Below, piece by piece: positions 1 through 11,523 of a DNA stretch of 64,000 nucleotides; position 1 is the first letter of the stretch; every line of letters starts with the position of its first letter. The DNA is from Lyngbya confervoides BDU141951 (GTDB lineage Bacteria > Cyanobacteriota > Cyanobacteriia > Thermosynechococcales > Thermosynechococcaceae), in the NCBI RefSeq assembly GCF_000817775.3, contig NZ_JTHE03000005.1, forward strand, positions 33,364 through 97,363. The letters are read 5' to 3'. The notes below the pieces were generated by a model. The model was not told the DNA's origin. It saw only the letters and a program-made list of their open reading frames with translations, and searched no databases. The position numbers and the translations under genes were made by a program.

Positions 1-423
1 GTCGCTGTGTCGGGCCCCAAGCTTGTCCCAAAATTGCCGCGATCGCTTGGCTACAGCCTGAAGGCTTTCTGCCCCTGGAATCCTGAGGGGATCAGAGGAG
101 GCCAGCAACTGCTCACAGAGCTGAGGATATTGAAGCTGAGCCTCTGTCCAGGTCAGGCCCTCAAGGATGCCGTTGTGGATTTCCATCAATGTCGACTCAA
201 GGAGCAGGGGACGACCGAGGGCTAAAATTTCTGCAGTCTGTCGAGCGCGCTGTAGAGGACTGGTGTAAATATGGGTGGGAGACCAGATCTGATGCTGCAA
301 ATACTGAGCAAGCTGTTGGGCCTGCTGCTGGCCAGTTTCAGAAAGCGGACTCTCTTGCTGACCTTGAATCTCACCGCGGAGGTTTCCCAAGGACTCAGCA
401 TGGCGCACCAGGAGAATCTTCAT
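1..423 (-). CDS. histidine phosphatase family protein (partial, cut by left edge)
   Basis: Reverse-strand reading from the ATG at 423 gives an open frame to the window edge (141 codons) beginning MKILLVRHAES. This is the phosphoglycerate-mutase/RHG signature, in which the first histidine is the phospho-acceptor. A second family block, YTSPLQRARQTA, carries the second phosphate-binding Arg, and a Glu follows in a MEIHNGILEG-like segment as in the general-acid loop. The product is probably a cytosolic phosphomonoesterase. Substrate cannot be inferred because the family covers sugar phosphates, alpha-ribazole phosphate and others. The start lies 33 bp downstream of the comB stop on the same strand, so co-transcription is likely. 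The C-terminal part, including the second catalytic His, lies outside the window. Confidence 0.85.
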   Translation of the reverse strand, partial: MKILLVRHAESLGNLRGEIQGQQESPLSETGQQQAQQLAQYLQHQIWSPTHIYTSPLQRARQTAEILALGRPLLLESTLMEIHNGILEGLTWTEAQLQYPQLCEQLLASSDPLRIPGAESLQAVAKRSRQFWDKLGARHSD

Positions 424-456
424 GGTGTTAGAAGTGGAGGGGGAAGCTTTGCCCCC

Positions 457-1191
457 TCAAGCCCTGACCAACACTCCGGGTTCGGACTGCATGGGCAACA
501 CGTTGAGGGTGTCTTGCTTCATACAGTATTCGATGTCGGGTAAAAGATTGAGCCCGAGCATGCGCTGACCATGGCTCGATCGCTTGGCCATGCACAATAA
601 ATCCTGATCATACTGCTGGTAGAGGGCAATAGCTGCAAAGGTTTCGTCATTGCCGGCGCAGGATTCCAGGGGCACTTGCAGCTTTTCAATGACATGGAGG
701 GCGATCGCCCCAGCACAGGTGGTATCTTCCAGAGAAAAGGCGCCTTCCCACCCAGATCCCACAATCCAAACCGTACTCGGTTGGGTCTCTAGGAGGTGCT
801 GCACCACACGGGCGCGATTCAAAAACGCTGCGGTTATTACAGTCGGGGCGTTCTGAATACTGGCAAGGGCGCGAGTGCCGTTGGTGGTACTCATGAAAAT
901 TCGTTTTCCTTGGACCCGTTCAGGGCAGCAGTCAATGGGGGAGTTCCCCAGGTCAAAGCCCGCTACTTTTTTGCCGCCTCGTTCCCCAATGCGAATCCGC
1001 TTGGGAGCCTCCCAATGAAGGCTCGCCTCCATGAGTGCGTCTAAATCACTGAAGGCCTGAATTGCCTCAGCGCCCGCATCAAGGGCGGTGGCAATTGTGG
1101 TGGTGGCTCTAAGAACATCAACGGCAATTGCACAGTCGGGCAGGTCCCCCTGCGGAACAGACTCGGGCGTTTGATAGACAAACAGCTTCAT
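457..1191 (-). CDS. comB: ComB-type 2-phosphosulfolactate phosphatase family protein
   Basis: A 244-residue protein matching the ComB family, a Mg-dependent acid phosphatase first characterised in coenzyme M biosynthesis (2-phosphosulfolactate to sulfolactate). Visible family blocks are [15 protein letters not shown] near residue 25, [17 protein letters not shown] near 75 and STTNGTRAL near 105. Cyanobacteria carry comB homologues without a known CoM pathway, so the physiological substrate here is open. I chose the ATG at 1191 ([10 protein letters not shown]) over an upstream in-frame start at 1248 because family homology begins there and the extra residues look non-coding. It precedes the histidine phosphatase gene by 33 bp on the same strand. 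Confidence 0.85.
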   Translation of the reverse strand: MKLFVYQTPESVPQGDLPDCAIAVDVLRATTTIATALDAGAEAIQAFSDLDALMEASLHWEAPKRIRIGERGGKKVAGFDLGNSPIDCCPERVQGKRIFMSTTNGTRALASIQNAPTVITAAFLNRARVVQHLLETQPSTVWIVGSGWEGAFSLEDTTCAGAIALHVIEKLQVPLESCAGNDETFAAIALYQQYDQDLLCMAKRSSHGQRMLGLNLLPDIEYCMKQDTLNVLPMQSEPGVLVRA

Positions 1192-1311
1192 AGAAAGGTC
1201 AAACCAATGAAAAAACAAAGAAAGATCAGCAACGCAGCTGATCTTCAAAGTTAGGGAACGGCTGTTGCGCCCCTGCCCCAGTCAAACGTCGCTTCGCCAG
1301 CTAGAAGCAGG

Positions 1312-1881
1312 CTATTGTGCGGTCTGGGGATTTGGGGCTGCGCCCCCTGCGGGGGCCTTAATCAAAGCGCCCAGCGCTGGGTTAGACTTCAGAACCTGCA
1401 TCAGAAGGGGCAAATCAACGGTTAAGGTGGGCACCGGGTACTTTTCCAAAAGGGTGACAAAACTCAGCTGCTTATCTGCTGCCGCCGCCGTAACCGCAGC
1501 GCTTCGCAGTGCCAAGGCCTCCGTTCCCTCCGCACCCGGCAAAATGGTGGCAGCAGCCATGTCCTTGAGGAGTTGTTCGCCCAAGGGGGATCGCAGCAAA
1601 CGGTCGACCTGGAGAACATCATAGGGCAAGGTCGTGTTGAGAAGTCCCAGCAGGGATTGACGCTGATCAGAACCCACAACCCCCAGGAGGGAGGTCAGAC
1701 TCCCGCTGGTTTTGCCACTGGAGGCATAGTCCTTCAGCTCAGCCACGGAAACTGAACGGTAGAAGGGACCATACTTGAGCGTAACTTTCTCGGCTGCTTG
1801 GGCCTGTAGCCCCCCGATGAAAACCCCAATCAGAGCCCCCATACTTACCAGGGGCAGGCTAAGGCGACGAATCAAAGTCAT
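1312..1881 (-). CDS. secreted DUF1400-domain protein
   Basis: A 189-residue protein with a clear Sec signal peptide: basic start, hydrophobic stretch over residues 8-24, and likely cleavage after AQA near residue 29. The mature part begins EKVTLKYGPFYRSVSVAEL, typical of DUF1400, which in cyanobacteria is normally the N-terminal part of larger alpha/beta hydrolases. No GxSxG nucleophile elbow or catalytic His/Asp is present, so this is a stand-alone DUF1400 protein, probably periplasmic or thylakoid-lumenal, and not a lipase itself. The DUF1400 assignment is from memory of the family pattern; function is unknown. The tail is Ala/Pro/Gly-rich. Confidence 0.75.
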   Translation of the reverse strand: MTLIRRLSLPLVSMGALIGVFIGGLQAQAAEKVTLKYGPFYRSVSVAELKDYASSGKTSGSLTSLLGVVGSDQRQSLLGLLNTTLPYDVLQVDRLLRSPLGEQLLKDMAAATILPGAEGTEALALRSAAVTAAAADKQLSFVTLLEKYPVPTLTVDLPLLMQVLKSNPALGALIKAPAGGAAPNPQTAQ

Positions 1882-1932
1882 AACGATAATTACCCTAATC
1901 AGAAGGCCCAGGGCTGAAGTCCCAAGGACACC

Positions 1933-3105
1933 TCAAGTATGCAGGAAGGTTCTAATCCGGTCAACTGCCTGCCCTAGAATGGCTTCATCGTGGACCAAGG
2001 CAAACCGAATATATCCTTCTCCATGGGCCCCAAACCCTGCACCGGGCGAGACGGCGACTCCAGTCTGGGCGACCAAGGCCTGGCTAAAGCCCAAGGAGTT
2101 ATGGGACCATTCGGGAGGAAGCGCTGCCCAGATATACATGGTGGCTGCAGGCGGCCTCACCATCCACCCCATCTGTGCCAGAGCCTTGAGAAAGTAGATC
2201 TGGCGCTGCCGAAAGCACTGCACAATTGGCTCAACGGCACTTTGGCCTTGCTGAAGAGCAACCTGGGCCCCATTTAAAATCCCGCGGTACTGATTGAAGT
2301 CCACCACGGCTTTGATGCGGCGAAGTGCTGCAATGAGGTCTGGATTGCCGATGGCATATCCTATCCGGAAGCCGCCCATACTATAGGATTTGGATAATGT
2401 AAAAAATTCAATGGAGCAGGTGCGATCGCGATCGGCCTGCAGGATAGAGGGCGCCGGCTGGTGGGAAAAGACCAGATCTGCGTAGGGAAAATCATGGGCT
2501 AGGACAAGATGGTGCTCCTGGCAAAACTGAACGGCCCTTTGAAAGAATTCCAAGCTTGCAGTGGCGGTGGTGGGATTGTGGGGATAGCTGAGGATCATCA
2601 AACGGGCTTTCCCCAAGATATCGGGTGGAATCGTGGAAAAGTCCGGTAAAAAGTGATTTTCTAGCCGAAGTGGCATCCCATACAGACGACCGTTGGCCAG
2701 GTAGACCCCCCCGGCATGGGAGGGATAGCCAGGGTCTAGCAAAAGGGCATAGTCGCCGGGGTTAAGAATCGCCAGAGGAAGATGGGCCGTTCCCTCTTGG
2801 GATCCGATCAGGGGCAGAACTTCCGTCTCTGGATCCACTGACAATCCATACCGCTGTTGGTACCACTGCGCCACAGTTTCGCGAAAGTCGCGGGTGCCCT
2901 GGAACAGCAGATAGCCGTGGGTGCTTTTATCCTGGAGCGAGCGGGAAATTTCATCAACAATCGCGTCTGAAGCCGCTAGATCTGAAGATCCCAGTGATAA
3001 ATCAATCAGATCTTTCCCCTGGGCGCGGGCAAGGGCCTTGGCTTCATCCATATCCGCAAATACATTGCGGCGTAGGGGCTTTAACCGTTCAGCAAGCTGA
3101 ATCAT
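1933..3105 (-). CDS. class I/II PLP-dependent aminotransferase (DapL/AspC-like)
   Basis: A 390-residue fold-type I aminotransferase. Visible landmarks are a YLLFQGTRDFRETVAQWY substrate-loop segment, LSYPHNPTTATAS with the conserved Asn-Pro (about residue 177), HDFPYADL with the PLP-ring Asp (about 205), the Schiff-base Lys in LSKSYSMGG (about 239) and the terminal Arg in YIRFALV. Cyanobacterial proteins of this type are usually annotated as LL-diaminopimelate or N-succinyl-diaminopimelate aminotransferase, but the substrate is not readable from sequence. The ATG at 3105 is preferred over an adjacent TTG at 3108. It lies just downstream of vipp1 on the same strand (6 bp), so it is probably in that operon. 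Confidence 0.85.
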   Translation of the reverse strand: MIQLAERLKPLRRNVFADMDEAKALARAQGKDLIDLSLGSSDLAASDAIVDEISRSLQDKSTHGYLLFQGTRDFRETVAQWYQQRYGLSVDPETEVLPLIGSQEGTAHLPLAILNPGDYALLLDPGYPSHAGGVYLANGRLYGMPLRLENHFLPDFSTIPPDILGKARLMILSYPHNPTTATASLEFFQRAVQFCQEHHLVLAHDFPYADLVFSHQPAPSILQADRDRTCSIEFFTLSKSYSMGGFRIGYAIGNPDLIAALRRIKAVVDFNQYRGILNGAQVALQQGQSAVEPIVQCFRQRQIYFLKALAQMGWMVRPPAATMYIWAALPPEWSHNSLGFSQALVAQTGVAVSPGAGFGAHGEGYIRFALVHDEAILGQAVDRIRTFLHT

Positions 3106-3111
3106 CAAGGC

Positions 3112-3888
3112 CTACGATTCGTCAAGCTGCGCCCGCAGTTGCTCTAGCTCCGCATCCACCGGGGCCTTTTCAGGTTCTGAAACCTGCACTGGAGTTTCTC
3201 CGGCCGGCAGGGCCGCCGCATTTGGATCGGTCCCCGCCAGTTGGGCCTTCATCATTTCCAATTCGGAATCCACGCCGCTGCCCATTTCAAGCATGGCAAA
3301 CTGACTTTCCAGGGAGTCGCTGGAGAGCTCCATGACCGCTTCGGACTGGGCCTCCATTTGCAGGACCTTATCCTCCATTCGATCAAAGGCTCCCATAGCG
3401 CTGGCGGTATCCACCGACCCCAGGGTACGATTGAGCTGCTCATTGGCCTTGGCAGCACGGGCACGAGCCTTCAGCATTTCTTTTTTGGTCTTCGCTTCGG
3501 CCAATTTGCTCTCAAGGGCCGTCATATTGCGCTTGAGTTTGGCCACCTGAGATACGGAGTTGTCCAGCTGGTTTTTTAAGCTGGTGGCGGTCTCGGTAAA
3601 GGATTGCCGTCGAGTTAAGGCCTCGCGAGCTAGGGTTTCATCTCCCTTTTGGAGGGCCATCTGGGCGCGGCGATACCATTCACTGGCTTGGTTTTGGGCC
3701 TGGTTATACTGCTGCTCAAGCCGCTTCTGGGATGCGATCGCCTGGGCCACGGCCTGGCGAAACTGGACCAAGTCCTCCTGCATATCTAGAACAGTTTGCT
3801 CAAGAATCTTTTCTGGATCCTCTGCGTTGCTGATGGCTGCGTTGACGTTGGAGCGCACGAGGCGACTAACTCGGTCGAATAATCCCAT
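3112..3888 (-). CDS. vipp1: membrane-associated protein VIPP1/IM30 (PspA family)
   Basis: A 258-residue, almost entirely alpha-helical coiled-coil protein starting MGLFDRVSRLVRSNVNAAI, the amphipathic N-terminal helix that binds membranes. It continues with the ILEQTVLDMQEDL and ARAAKANEQL segments typical of PspA/IM30. After residue about 215 it has a low-complexity linker and a short final helix (DAELEQLRAQLDES). That C-terminal extension distinguishes VIPP1 from bacterial PspA. VIPP1 forms ESCRT-III-like rings and rods and supports thylakoid biogenesis and repair. I chose the ATG at 3888 over an upstream in-frame start because the amphipathic helix must be N-terminal. A purine-rich AGGAAG sits upstream. 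Confidence 0.93.
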   Translation of the reverse strand: MGLFDRVSRLVRSNVNAAISNAEDPEKILEQTVLDMQEDLVQFRQAVAQAIASQKRLEQQYNQAQNQASEWYRRAQMALQKGDETLAREALTRRQSFTETATSLKNQLDNSVSQVAKLKRNMTALESKLAEAKTKKEMLKARARAAKANEQLNRTLGSVDTASAMGAFDRMEDKVLQMEAQSEAVMELSSDSLESQFAMLEMGSGVDSELEMMKAQLAGTDPNAAALPAGETPVQVSEPEKAPVDAELEQLRAQLDES

Positions 3889-4010
3889 GACTTGGCTCTT
3901 CCTACTCGAGGTTAACTGTGAGAAGACTACAAACCGTTGAACCACGGTCTAAGACTAATGTTTATATTTTAATCGGGGACTTTAACCCTGTCATATTTTG
4001 CACGGTTTTC

Positions 4011-5018
4011 CTAGGAGGATGGGGCACTGGACCAGACCTCGGCCTCTAGACCCTGAGCTTGAAAGCGTTTAGCTGCCGCAAAGGCCTCGCCTTCATTGAC
4101 AAACTGCTGGAGTAAAATCCTACGCCCCGAGGTAAAATCCAGCACCCTTGCCCCTGGGACCTGGGCTCGCACGCTCTCCAATCCCGCCTCATCCACATAG
4201 TCTAGGACTACATAGAACTGGGTTTCGCCTGCTCCTGGGGCCCTGCCAGAACTCGACAAGGCTGCCGCAGGGGTCTCAGGAGTAGGCTTGGGTGAGAGTG
4301 CTGGCAAACTGGCTGAGCCATTCAAGTCTGGGAACGTGTCGTTGGCTAGGTTTGGCCCCCGTTCCTGGGGATTGTTGAGCGTGCGTTCATCGGGATCTGA
4401 GCCTTCAACCTCGCTGCTGGGGGAGGGAGCCTCCTTCGGGGTAGGGGGTCTAGACCCCAGGACTTGAACCAGTGCCACGATACCCACCGCGGCCACCAGG
4501 ATGATACCGGCCACCCAGGCCAACCTTTCCAAGGACAGGGCGGACTGGGAATGATCCTCGATTTCCTGCGGGGAAAAATGGCGCAGTAAGTCCTCCGATG
4601 ATTCCAGGTAATCCTCTAGCGAAGGATTGGTGTAGGTGGTCAAGGAGGACTCGGTGGTGACTAACGCCGTGGTTTCGCTTGCGGGGGCTAGGTCGATCTC
4701 CCCTAGATCGTCCTCAAACTCTGTAAGATTGAGCAACGTGATGTCCTCGCTCTGAGAGTGGGCCGGCAGATCGCGAGCCTGGCCGGGGGAGAGCGAAGAC
4801 GCATCCTCCTCGATCTTGGCGGTAGGGGTGGCTGGCGGCGAGCCTGGCGCAAAATCTCCTGCTGGGGACGGCAGCGCTGCTTCTGGACAGGTCGGCGAGA
4901 TTCTGCCTTGGCGAAAGAGGGCTAACTCAGACTCCAGGGTAAGATCAAGGGTTCCTAGCACTGCATGGAGCTGGGGATGAACCGCTACAACGGCTGGAGA
5001 AGGGGAAGGTTTCGTCAT
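4011..5018 (-). CDS. single-pass membrane protein with SPOR-like C-terminal segment
   Basis: A 335-residue protein not recognised as a named family. Residues 1-160 are acidic and Ser/Pro-rich. One transmembrane segment spans about 163-186 (WVAGIILVAAVGIVALVQVL). A second Pro/Ser linker follows, and a C-terminal globular block of about 70 residues begins FYVVLDYVDEAGLESVRAQV. That block ends with a beta-alpha pattern (RILLQQFVNEGEAFAAAKRFQ) resembling SPOR/FtsN-type peptidoglycan-binding domains seen in cyanobacteria. If so, the C-terminus would be periplasmic and bind denuded septal glycan; this is inference. The ATG at 5018 is preferred over a TTG at 5054. It is divergent from the PucC-like gene at 5129. 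Confidence 0.7.
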   Translation of the reverse strand: MTKPSPSPAVVAVHPQLHAVLGTLDLTLESELALFRQGRISPTCPEAALPSPAGDFAPGSPPATPTAKIEEDASSLSPGQARDLPAHSQSEDITLLNLTEFEDDLGEIDLAPASETTALVTTESSLTTYTNPSLEDYLESSEDLLRHFSPQEIEDHSQSALSLERLAWVAGIILVAAVGIVALVQVLGSRPPTPKEAPSPSSEVEGSDPDERTLNNPQERGPNLANDTFPDLNGSASLPALSPKPTPETPAAALSSSGRAPGAGETQFYVVLDYVDEAGLESVRAQVPGARVLDFTSGRRILLQQFVNEGEAFAAAKRFQAQGLEAEVWSSAPSS

Positions 5019-5128
5019 GGCAGTTAAATTCCGCCGTTTAATAAGGTCATACAAGTCGGTGTTATTTTAGCCTGGTAGGCTTTAGAATCTGAATCATTTT
5101 TGCTGTTTAATCACCCTTACACATCGAC

Positions 5129-6577
5129 ATGGCTCAGTCTCCTGATTCTTCGCTTCCTAAAATACAGCTGTTAACGATGTTTCGACTGGGACTTTACCAG
5201 ATGGGACTGGGCATGATGTCGCTGTTAACCTTGGGGGTGCTGAACCGGATTCTCATTGATGAGCTGAAGGTTTTGCCCCTTTTAGCGGCGGGGGCGATCG
5301 CCATGCATCAATTTGTGAGTCCAGCCCGGATTTGGTTTGGCCAGCTCTCCGACAGTCGCCCTTTTCTGGGACAGCACCGCACCGGATATGTATGGTGTGG
5401 TGCCCTGCTGTTCACCACGATTTCCTTTGTAGCCCTGCAGGTTATTTGGCAATTGGGCCTGGCGCTGCAGGATCAGGGTTGGGGCCCGGTCAGCTACGGC
5501 TGGACCGCCCTCCTCGCGCTGATGTTTGGGCTCTATGGCCTGGCCCTAAGCGCGAGCTCAACCCCCTTCGCGGCTCTGCTGGTGGATATTTCCGACGATG
5601 ATAATCGATCCCAGCTAGTGGGGGTAGTCTGGTCGATGCTGATGGTGGGCATTGTGGTGGGCGCAATTATCAGTTCGGGCCTGCTGAATCAGCCCGATCT
5701 GTGTGGTAGTGCAATTCTGAAAATGCCGGAGGGAACAGCTGCGGCCACGGATATCTCACAGCTTCAGGCTTCGATTAACCCCGCGTTTATTGCGGTGCCT
5801 GCCTTAGTCCTGGGGCTTTGCCTCCTGGCAACGGTGGGGGTGGAATCAAAGTATTCCCGGTTTAAGACCCGGTCGGCTACCGCTCAGCGGGAGGAGCAAC
5901 TGTCTCTATCGGATGCCTTTGCTGTCCTCACGGCCAGCCGCCAAACCGGTATTTTCTTCAGCTTCTTGCTGGTGCTCACCATCAGCATCTTTATGCAAGA
6001 TGCGGTGCTGGAACCTTTTGGCGGGGAAGTGTTTGGCCTATGTATCTCCGAGACGACTCGCCTCAACATTCCGTTTGGACTCGGCACGCTGTTTGGGATA
6101 GGCGGCAGTGGCTTTTTAATTCTGCCGCGGGTGGGCAAAAAAAATGGTACGAAACTAGGGTGTTTCGGGGCGATCGCCTGCTTCGTGGCAATTATTCTCT
6201 CTGGATTGACCCAAAATCTACCGCTCCTGAACGCCGGACTGTTCGGCTTTGGGTTATCCTCGGGCCTCATTACCGCAGGGGCCACCAGCCTGATGCTGGA
6301 TTTGACGGCTGCGGAAACCGCCGGCACCTTTATTGGCGCTTGGGGGCTAGCTCAAGCCCTGTCCCGCGGTCTTGCCACAGTCCTAGGCGGCGGCGTATTA
6401 AACTTGGGTAAGGCTCTCTTCGATGCGCCCGTCCTTGCCTACAGCAGCGTGTTTCTACTTCAGGGGCTCGGCATGATTCTGGCCGTTTACTGCTTGGGAC
6501 GGGTCAATATTCAAGAGTTTCAAGAGAGCGCCAAGGCTGCGATCGCGACGGTCCTCTCCAACGAAATTGAGGGTTGA
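5129..6577 (+). CDS. BCH1/PucC family major facilitator protein
   Basis: A 482-residue, about 12-TM membrane protein of the PucC/LhaA branch of the MFS. N-terminal features are LGLYQMGLGMMSLLTLGVLNR, the conserved DSRPFLGQHRTGYVW loop between TM2 and TM3, and a cytoplasmic DDDNRSQLVG loop after TM5. Family members have been linked to assembly or delivery of (bacterio)chlorophyll light-harvesting proteins, and cyanobacterial homologues are common but poorly characterised. The start ATG is 110 bp from the divergent membrane-protein gene. The stop codon TGA at 6575-6577 sits at the edge of the IS-like terminal hairpin, so the natural 3' flank may have been replaced by the insertion. Confidence 0.85.
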   Translation: MAQSPDSSLPKIQLLTMFRLGLYQMGLGMMSLLTLGVLNRILIDELKVLPLLAAGAIAMHQFVSPARIWFGQLSDSRPFLGQHRTGYVWCGALLFTTISFVALQVIWQLGLALQDQGWGPVSYGWTALLALMFGLYGLALSASSTPFAALLVDISDDDNRSQLVGVVWSMLMVGIVVGAIISSGLLNQPDLCGSAILKMPEGTAAATDISQLQASINPAFIAVPALVLGLCLLATVGVESKYSRFKTRSATAQREEQLSLSDAFAVLTASRQTGIFFSFLLVLTISIFMQDAVLEPFGGEVFGLCISETTRLNIPFGLGTLFGIGGSGFLILPRVGKKNGTKLGCFGAIACFVAIILSGLTQNLPLLNAGLFGFGLSSGLITAGATSLMLDLTAAETAGTFIGAWGLAQALSRGLATVLGGGVLNLGKALFDAPVLAYSSVFLLQGLGMILAVYCLGRVNIQEFQESAKAAIATVLSNEIEG

Positions 6578-6582
6578 GATCC

Positions 6583-6615
6583 TCTCCCTCTGACCTTATC
6601 AGTTACAGAGAGAGA
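6583..6615. repeat. subterminal hairpin of IS200/IS605-like remnant (right end)
   Basis: Imperfect palindrome: TCTCCCTCTG at 6583-6592 pairs with CAGAGAGAGA at 6606-6615 (one mismatch, 13-nt loop). On the minus strand it lies downstream of the tnpB remnant and is preceded by a GAAGCAGGAA-type tract and followed by GAGAGGATCTCAA. This layout (tnpB 3' end, purine tract, hairpin, end) is how cyanobacterial IS605-type right ends look. It begins 6 bp after the transporter stop and may now also act as a transcript 3'-end structure. Confidence 0.6.
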
Positions 6616-6708
6616 TTCCCCGGATCGCCCCAAAGATTTCCTGCTTCAGTGCCAGTTGACTAGAATTCATGACTAAACTCCCCGTCACCCCGACTCCACA
6701 GGCATTTT

Positions 6709-7683
6709 CTATTCCCCGTTGCCCACGGAAATTACTGGAGCCGCAGCCATGTCTCTTGGCTTGGTTGACCCACATTCAAGACAGTGAGAGATTCTGACAC
6801 TCAAGTCTGTTTTGACTGCGGTACCACAATCAGGACAGTCCTGACTCGTCCCTCTTGGGCCAACCTTGCCGTAATACACCTCTCGCTTGAAGCACACCCC
6901 AGGCAGGATTTGATGGGTGAACTGCCCAATCCTGCGTCTAGCGGATGCTGACCCAGCATTCCTTTGGCCATAATGCGGAAGTTCAGGTCTTCCCCGAAAA
7001 TCATCCCTGCACCATCGCAGAGGTGATGCGCCAGCCCGACATCAATCCCGACCGGGTGGCCATGAGGCGTTGTACTAGGAATATCGACGTACTAGGAATA
7101 TCAACCTCAGACTGAAGACTCAGCATGACGAAATCCCGATGCCTTACGGACGATTCGGGCTTGTTTGACCTCAAACAAGTCGGGGATACACCGTGACCAC
7201 CGAACCTTGACCAAACCCAGTTGCGGCAGCTTCATCCCTTCCTCGCTGATGCAGGTCTTGAGCATCTGAGGGAACGCAAAGGAGCGCATCCGATTCGGCT
7301 TTTTGAATCGAGGGAATCCCGACCGCTTCAACCGCTCAAGGCTCCCAGGACGCTTCCAGCTTTCGGATAACCTGCTGAAGCACCTGGGCGTTAACGGTCT
7401 TGAGCCTGGGGAAATCGGCCTTTGCTGCAGTTAACGACTTGCACTGCCGAGCATCACTCGGGAAGGGGGCATCCGCTGGCCAGATGAACGCTTGCCGAAT
7501 TGAACAAGCATTGACCGGAGACTTGCGAGAATCGAGCCAGTCTTTGCGCTCCCGCCGGGCAAACGTTCTGCGGCCTACCCCCCTAACCACTTCGCGGGAT
7601 AGGCGGATCACTGCGGCAGATCTTGGTAGGGGGCATTGTCCTGCCACGCCCCACCCCCCAAACTCAAACAAACTTAATGTCAT
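6709..7683 (-). pseudogene. decayed tnpB (OrfB, IS200/IS605 family)
   Basis: Three reading frames on the minus strand together spell a TnpB protein. The N-terminal part (7683-7336) contains RRERKDWLDSRKSPVNACSI and the LTAAKADFPRLKTVNAQVLQ block. The middle (7331-7107) reads GFPRFKKPNRMRSFAFPQ then LGLVKVRWSR. The C-terminal part shows GHPVGIDVGL (RuvC-I Asp), then EDLNFRIMAKGML (RuvC-II Glu), then a zinc ribbon CPDCG...CLECG and PRDMAAAPV (RuvC-III Asp). Successive frames are out of register. The stretch between RuvC-I and RuvC-II is much shorter than in intact TnpB, so an internal deletion is likely. A tandem duplication (7072-7105) adds further damage. No intact product is possible, and no TnpA (Y1 transposase) is present. 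Confidence 0.85.
7072..7105. repeat. 17-bp tandem duplication inside tnpB remnant
   Basis: GTACTAGGAATATC occurs at 7072-7085 and again at 7089-7102 with spacing that makes two 17-bp units (second copy followed by AAC instead of GAC). A 17-bp insertion shifts the reading frame of the transposon gene, consistent with its decay. Confidence 0.75.
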
Positions 7684-10695
<3,012 letters not shown>

Positions 10696-10755
10696 CATCG
10701 ATTTACAAAGGGGGCGATCGCAGGAGTGATCTAGAGACTTCCTACCTCGCCTTCT

Positions 10756-10807
10756 AAAAAGATTGCCCTCGCAAGGAAGCCCGAAACCTTGCGAGGGCAA
10801 TCTTTTG
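10756..10807 (+). terminator. intrinsic terminator after apcE
   Basis: A perfect 18-bp inverted repeat, arms 10759-10776 and 10787-10804, with a 10-nt loop AAGCCCGAAA. It is preceded by an A-tract and followed by TTTTGCG. The symmetric A/T flanks allow termination in either direction. It separates apcE from apcA, so the apcABC genes probably have their own promoter in the following 160 bp. Confidence 0.9.
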
Positions 10808-10969
10808 CGCCTACATGAATCGTTTTATTAAAAACTATTACAGGTTGTCCTTGTAGGGGGCCGTAATGTTTGAGAATGATTCCGGTAGGTATTCGACCTG
10901 ATGTCATTAAAGCCTTTATAAGGTGCATCTCGTTACTAAAATTTTCTTTCAAATTGGAGGAATCCATTA

Positions 10970-11455
10970 ATGAGTGTTGTCACGAAATCCATCGTGAATG
11001 CCGATGCAGAAGCCCGCTATCTTAGCCCTGGTGAACTGGATCGCATTAAGAGCTTTGTCACAAGTGGCGAGCGCCGTCTTCGTATAGCCCAAACGCTCAC
11101 AGAGAATCGCGAGCGCATCGTGAAAGAAGCAGGTGATCAGCTATTCCAGAAGCGTCCAGACGTCGTTTCTCCCGGTGGAAATGCCTACGGTGAGGAAATG
11201 ACTGCCACCTGCCTGCGCGACATGGACTACTACCTGCGTCTTGTCACCTACGGTGTGGTTTCCGGTGATGTCACTCCCATTGAGGAGATTGGAATCGTCG
11301 GGGCTAAGGAAATGTACAACTCCTTAGGAACTCCAATTCCTGCTGTAGTTGAAGGAATTCGCGGAATGAAGAGCGTTGCCTCAGCGCTACTTTCTGGTGA
11401 AGATGCTTCAGAAGCAGGGTCTTACTTTGACTACGTTATTGGTGGTCTTCAGTAA
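10970..11455 (+). CDS. apcA: allophycocyanin alpha subunit
   Basis: A 161-residue bilin protein, exactly the family length, starting [20 protein letters not shown]. Cys81 in [14 protein letters not shown] binds phycocyanobilin through a thioether bond, and Asp84 beside it is the conserved chromophore-coordinating residue. The protein pairs with ApcB as alpha-beta monomers that assemble into trimers in the phycobilisome core cylinders. A canonical GGAGG lies 9 bp ahead of the ATG. It is first in apcA-apcB-apcC, 68 bp ahead of apcB. Confidence 0.98.
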   Translation: MSVVTKSIVNADAEARYLSPGELDRIKSFVTSGERRLRIAQTLTENRERIVKEAGDQLFQKRPDVVSPGGNAYGEEMTATCLRDMDYYLRLVTYGVVSGDVTPIEEIGIVGAKEMYNSLGTPIPAVVEGIRGMKSVASALLSGEDASEAGSYFDYVIGGLQ

Positions 11456-11523
11456 ATAAGCCTTCGGATTCACTAATTCATTCCAAGTTTTAGGTTCCAA
11501 GTTTTTTATAAGGACGCACAATT

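Noticed and set aside
5884..6327. Long minus-strand frame opposite the PucC-like gene
   Set aside because: It is a frame shadow: biased composition and no ribosome-binding site or homology pattern.
6709..6897. A short intact zinc-ribbon protein
   Set aside because: It is only the C-terminal piece of the broken tnpB frame; the rest lies in other frames upstream.
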